Origin: Pseudomonas cedrina subsp. cedrina
Lineage (GTDB): Bacteria > Pseudomonadota > Gammaproteobacteria > Pseudomonadales > Pseudomonadaceae
Assembly (NCBI RefSeq): GCF_001983175.1
Contig: NZ_MNPW01000017.1
Span: 37,704 to 101,703 of the forward strand
Direction of reading: 5' to 3'
Length of the DNA stretch: 64,000 nt
Shown: positions 60,920 to 64,000 of the stretch, one piece after another
Layout: each line of letters begins with the position of its first letter
How positions within the stretch are numbered: position 1 is the first letter of the stretch
Notes under the pieces: generated by a model
Told to the model about the DNA's origin: nothing
What the model saw: only the letters and a program-made list of their open reading frames with translations
Database searches by the model: none
Translations under genes and position numbers: made by a program

Positions 60920-61017
60920 CGTACCGCACCTCAGGAATCGCTTTCAGGGCGTGATTCTACTCGGCATCCGCGCAAATGCAGCAGGTTAACGCTCGCCCAA
61001 GCTACAGCGGCCCTCCA

Positions 61018-61494
61018 TCACGGCGTCCGTTTAGGCCCCGCCTGGTTGAGGTAAGCTTCGATATTGCTCATTTGCTCATCCCAGCCACGGGAGTTCATCT
61101 TGTACGCCTTCTGCCGCCGGACTCCAGGCACCGAGTCAAAGCCCGATTCAACCACCCGCAGCAAGATACCCGGCGCGCGATCTTCAAGGGTGAATTCCAC
61201 CAGCGTCGGGGTTTCCTGGTCGTAGTCGATGTTTGGGTCTACCGCAAAGGGATGCCACCAGAATGAGAACAGCGTCTGCGGCAGGATGCGTTCGATCCTG
61301 GCCTTCCAGACCACATGCTCGTACCCCGGATAAGTGATCTGCGCCTCGATGGTTTGCCCGGCGACAAAGGTTTTGCCTTCAAGGGCGACACCAAACCAAC
61401 GGCCGAATCTTTCGGCATCGGTGAGCGCTTCCCACACCTGTTTACGTGGCGCGTTGAGCAGGACTTTCCGTTCTATGCGATCCAATACGTGCAT
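61018..61494 (-). CDS. SRPBCC/AHSA1-domain protein
   Basis: A 158-residue START-like protein of the AHSA1 type. Signature: DRIERKVLLNAPRKQVWEALTDAERFGRWFG at the N-terminus and a final helix (RGWDEQMSNIEAYL). Such proteins bind hydrophobic ligands or act as small enzymes or stress factors; many pair with ArsR regulators, but none is present here. The AGGAGGTGACTT before the ATG is a strong ribosome site. Function unknown. Confidence 0.85.
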   Translation of the reverse strand: MHVLDRIERKVLLNAPRKQVWEALTDAERFGRWFGVALEGKTFVAGQTIEAQITYPGYEHVVWKARIERILPQTLFSFWWHPFAVDPNIDYDQETPTLVEFTLEDRAPGILLRVVESGFDSVPGVRRQKAYKMNSRGWDEQMSNIEAYLNQAGPKRTP

Positions 61495-61721
61495 AAGTCA
61501 CCTCCTCCATTGACAGTAGGCGACATCAAACAATGCGCAACCTGGGGTTGTAAGCAATGATGATGACCCCGTCCTTGATCCGGTAATAGGTTATGACTGA
61601 CCCGTTGAATGGAAGTTGCTTTTGCAAAGGCGTGCGTTATGACGTGGACCGGTTGGACACACCTGGACGGCCCGTGATGTGTCCTGGCTTGCCGATCACG
61701 GCGTAGAGCGGTGGGATTGAA

Positions 61722-63614
61722 TTAAACCTTCGGATCTCCAGGCGCTTTAGTCGGCGTTGCGTATTGCGGTTTGAGGTGGCCGTCCTGATCGAGCAACCAG
61801 GCGTCCATGATCTGGCGTACCACCGGGCCGGCGACGCGGCCACCGGCCTCGCCGTTTTCGATCATTACCGAGATCACGATCTTCGGATGCTCAGCCGGGG
61901 CGAAGCCGACGAACAAAGCGTTGTCGCGGTGGCGTTCCAAGGTTTTTTCGCGGTTGTAACGCTCACCCTGCTTGATCGCCACCACTTGCGCCGTACCGCT
62001 CTTGCCGGCAATGCGATATTGCGCGCCTTGGGCGGCAGCGCGGGCGATGCCGCGTGGATCATGCATAACCAGTTGCATACCATGGTTGACCTGCTCCCAA
62101 TCGCGCGGGTCCTTGAGGACCACGTTAGGCATGGGGTTTTCATCGACTGGCGGCACGCCATTGATGGTCTTGGCCAGGTGCGGTCGATTCCACACGCCTT
62201 TGTTGGCAATCAATGCGGTGGCCTGTGCCAACTGCAGCGGTGTGACCTGCATATAGCCCTGGCCGATACCCAGGATCACGGTTTCTCCCGGGAACCAGGG
62301 CTGCCGGCGTGTGGCGCGCTTCCAGGCCTGGGAGGGCATCAGGCCGGCTGACTCTTCGAACATATCCAGCGACACTTTCTGGCCCAGGCCGAATTCCGCC
62401 AGGTAGTCGTGCAGGCGGTCGATACCCAGTTTATGGGCCAGGTCGTAAAAGTAGGTGTCATTGGAGCGCATGATAGCCGCGTCCATGTCCACCCAACCGT
62501 CGCCGCTGTGGTTCCAGTTGCGGTATTTATGGTCGAAATCCGGCAGTTGGTAGTAACCGGGGTCGAACACGCGGGTCTGCGGCGTGACAACACCGCTGTC
62601 GAGGCCGGCAATGGCGACCTCCGGCTTGATGGTCGAGCCAGGGGCGTAAAGGCCCCTTAGGACACGGTTGAACAGTGGTCGGTCGATGGAGTCGTGCAGC
62701 GCGGCGTACTCCTTGAAGCTGATGCCGGTGACGAACAGGTTCGGGTCGAAACTCGGCTTGCTGACCATGGCAAGCACTTCTCCGGTCTGCGGGTCGAGGG
62801 CAACCACCGAGCCGCGGCGATCGCCCAGGGCGTCTTCCGCCGCTTCCTGAAGGTGTACGTCGAGGCTCAGCACGATATTTTTGCCGGGGATCGGGTCGGT
62901 GTGCTTGAGCACGCGGAGTACGCGACCTTGGGCGTTGGTCTCGACTTCTTCATAGCCTACGTGGCCGTGCAGCTCGGATTCGTAGAAGCGCTCGATACCG
63001 GTCTTGCCGATGGACTGGGTACCGCGGTACTCCACCGAATCGAGGGCTTTGGATTCTTTCTCGTTGATCCGTCCTACGTAACCAATGGAGTGAGCGAAGT
63101 GGGCGCCCAGGGGGTAGTGGCGAACGAATTGCGGTTCTACGTCCACCCCTGGCAGACGGAATTCGTTCACGGCCAGCAGGGCGATCTGTTCCTCGGTCAA
63201 CTCGTAGAACAACGTCACGGGCACGAAGGGGTGGCGCGCCTGTTTCAGCGCCTTGTCGAATACGGCGCGGTCTTCGGCGGGCAGGTGCAGCAAGCTGACG
63301 ATGGCATCCAGTTCACCTTTGAGGTCGCTGGTACGCTCGCGGGTGATGGTCAGGTTGTAGCTGGGGCGGTTATCGGCCAGCACTACGCCGTTGCGATCAT
63401 AGATCAGCCCACGCGTGGGTGTGATGGGCAACACGTGGACGCGGTTATTCTCGGAAATCGTGGCGTGATAGTCGTACTGCACCACTTGCAGGAAGTACAT
63501 ACGCCCCACCAGAGCGCAGGTGATGCCAATCACCAGCAGCGCGCAGGCGAGGAGGCGCTTGTTGACCAGGCGGTTTTCTTTTTCGTGATCTTTGATGGGT
63601 ATCGGTTCAGGCAT
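61722..63614 (-). CDS. mrdA: Penicillin-binding protein 2 (transpeptidase)
   Basis: A 630-residue class B penicillin-binding protein that cross-links peptidoglycan during cell elongation. One N-terminal helix (about 21-40), a dimerisation domain starting SENNRVHVLPITPTRGLIYD, and the transpeptidase domain with STIK (Ser327, Lys330), SND (384-386) and KSG (538-540). It fits MrdA in full. In Pseudomonas the main mrdA lies with rodA, nadD and rlmH; here none of these is adjacent and the gene stands alone beside an rRNA operon, so this could be a second PBP2 copy. Confidence 0.92.
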   Translation of the reverse strand: MPEPIPIKDHEKENRLVNKRLLACALLVIGITCALVGRMYFLQVVQYDYHATISENNRVHVLPITPTRGLIYDRNGVVLADNRPSYNLTITRERTSDLKGELDAIVSLLHLPAEDRAVFDKALKQARHPFVPVTLFYELTEEQIALLAVNEFRLPGVDVEPQFVRHYPLGAHFAHSIGYVGRINEKESKALDSVEYRGTQSIGKTGIERFYESELHGHVGYEEVETNAQGRVLRVLKHTDPIPGKNIVLSLDVHLQEAAEDALGDRRGSVVALDPQTGEVLAMVSKPSFDPNLFVTGISFKEYAALHDSIDRPLFNRVLRGLYAPGSTIKPEVAIAGLDSGVVTPQTRVFDPGYYQLPDFDHKYRNWNHSGDGWVDMDAAIMRSNDTYFYDLAHKLGIDRLHDYLAEFGLGQKVSLDMFEESAGLMPSQAWKRATRRQPWFPGETVILGIGQGYMQVTPLQLAQATALIANKGVWNRPHLAKTINGVPPVDENPMPNVVLKDPRDWEQVNHGMQLVMHDPRGIARAAAQGAQYRIAGKSGTAQVVAIKQGERYNREKTLERHRDNALFVGFAPAEHPKIVISVMIENGEAGGRVAGPVVRQIMDAWLLDQDGHLKPQYATPTKAPGDPKV

Positions 63615-63842
63615 TTCTACAGCATCTCGTTGAAGAAGGTCGATGCCGCTTCCTGCGGATTAAAGCTCAATCCCTGAAATGTGCTGCACCATACCAAAAA
63701 ATGCAGAAACACTTTGTATCGATTTGCTCGGCAGCATGCTGGAACAGCGGTTTTCAAGGTGCAGCAGGCTGCTCGCAGAAGAAGACGCATAGCTAAGCCG
63801 GGAACATCGCAGGCTATTTTTTTGAGTAAGTTTTCCGATCGC

Positions 63843-63880
63843 CCAAAACAAAACCCCATCTGCTTTCGCAAATGGGGTTC
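63843..63880 (-). terminator. rRNA operon terminator
   Basis: AACCCCATTTGC-GAAA-GCAGATGGGGTT read leftward, followed by TTGTTTTG: a strong hairpin with near-perfect stem right after the 5S rRNA gene, as at Pseudomonas rrn operon ends. The 228 bases between it and the mrdA start show no further feature. Confidence 0.92.
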
Positions 63881-63891
63881 TGGAATTTAAT

Positions 63892-64000
63892 CTTGACGAT
63901 GACCTACTCTCACATGGGGAAACCCCACACTACCATCGGCGATGCATCGTTTCACTACTGAGTTCGGGATGGGATCAGGTGGTTCCAATGCTCTATGGTC
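63892..64000 (-). rRNA. rrf: 5S ribosomal RNA (5' end outside window)
   Basis: The minus strand reads as the 3' nine-tenths of Pseudomonas 5S rRNA, including GGAACCACCTGATCCCATCC, CGAACTCAGTAGTGAAACG, ATGCATCGCCGATGGTAGTG and the end of GTAGGTCATCGTCAAG. About the first ten bases lie beyond the right edge, and the 23S and 16S genes would follow outside the window. This makes the right end the terminus of an rrn operon reading leftward. The GGAACC and CCAC inside it are rRNA sequence, not an hrp box. Confidence 0.95.

Noticed and set aside
61495..61721. Short minus-strand frame ending GVIIIAYNPRLRIV, possibly a gene remnant
   Set aside because: No start codon after an in-frame stop, only about 35 codons, and no recognisable family. 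Left as intergenic.
63960..63995. GGAACC and CCAC close together near the right edge
   Set aside because: This is internal 5S rRNA sequence with wrong spacing, not a promoter.
1..64000. CRISPR arrays, tRNA genes, insertion sequences, phage genes
   Set aside because: No direct-repeat/spacer series, no cloverleaf with a CCA end, and no transposase or integrase frame was seen on either strand.

Overview
The window looks like chromosome of a Pseudomonas in the P. fluorescens complex. The evidence is uniformly GC-rich coding, a complete psl exopolysaccharide operon, an isonitrile hydratase gene, a bqs/car two-component locus next to a TlpQ-like chemoreceptor (the P. aeruginosa arrangement), REP/REPIN palindromes typical of this group, and a Pseudomonas-type 5S rRNA at the right edge. 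All calls come from reading the sequence; no database search was run.

Layout. 1-9.3 kb: cell-wall amidase lipoprotein (cut by the left edge), an antiporter-family permease, a double-CACHE chemoreceptor, a REPIN, the bqsS/bqsR-type kinase/regulator pair with two PepSY proteins and a candidate regulator box, a patatin-like lipase, and queD. 9.5-13.3 kb: a cytosine salvage operon (codB, a PucR-type regulator, codA). 13.3-19.0 kb: a type VI secretion vgrG module (VgrG, DUF4123 adaptor, lipoprotein candidate immunity protein, class-3 lipase effector). 19.3-24.4 kb: an accessory stretch in which four leftward transcription units carry hrp-box-like promoters (GGAACC-N15/16-CCACNNA). They encode a DapF-fold protein lacking both catalytic cysteines, two proteins with HrpF/NolX-like repeats, and a small orphan protein. 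An MFS transporter gene diverges from the first of these. 24.5-32.5 kb: a CGNR-type regulator, then eight tightly packed leftward genes (HAD phosphatase, transaldolase-like enzyme, sulfotransferase, SDR, Rossmann dehydrogenase, glycine/sarcosine-type N-methyltransferase, MFS transporter, APS kinase). I read these as a pathway for a sulfated, probably N-methylated small molecule that I do not recognise. 32.6-41.1 kb: glucose dehydrogenase and GH15 pair, a large palindromic repeat, an alpha/beta hydrolase, a bacteriophytochrome kinase, a GlxA-type regulator divergent from inhA, and a LysE exporter. 41.2-57.1 kb: a TonB-receptor fragment, then pslA to pslL in one rightward operon. 57.1-64 kb: DUF4174 protein, GST, DNA polymerase II, SRPBCC protein, a PBP2, and the 3' part of a 5S rRNA gene with its terminator.

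How parts work together. Psl proteins make and export a mannose-rich matrix polysaccharide: PslA primes the lipid carrier, PslB makes GDP-mannose, PslC/F/H/I transfer sugars, PslK/J flip and polymerise, PslE/D export, PslG is a periplasmic hydrolase and PslL an acyltransferase. In the accessory cluster, CysC would make PAPS for the sulfotransferase, the transaldolase and phosphatase would build and release a carbon skeleton, the two dehydrogenases and the methyltransferase would modify it, and the MFS protein could export it. The hrp-box genes imply a HrpL-type sigma factor and a type III secretion system elsewhere in the genome; neither is encoded here.

The most interesting leads are the eight-gene sulfation cluster, the set of hrp boxes with no local type III apparatus, and the Ser/Ser DapF-like protein preceded by a long palindromic leader. 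No tRNA, CRISPR array, insertion sequence or phage integrase was seen.
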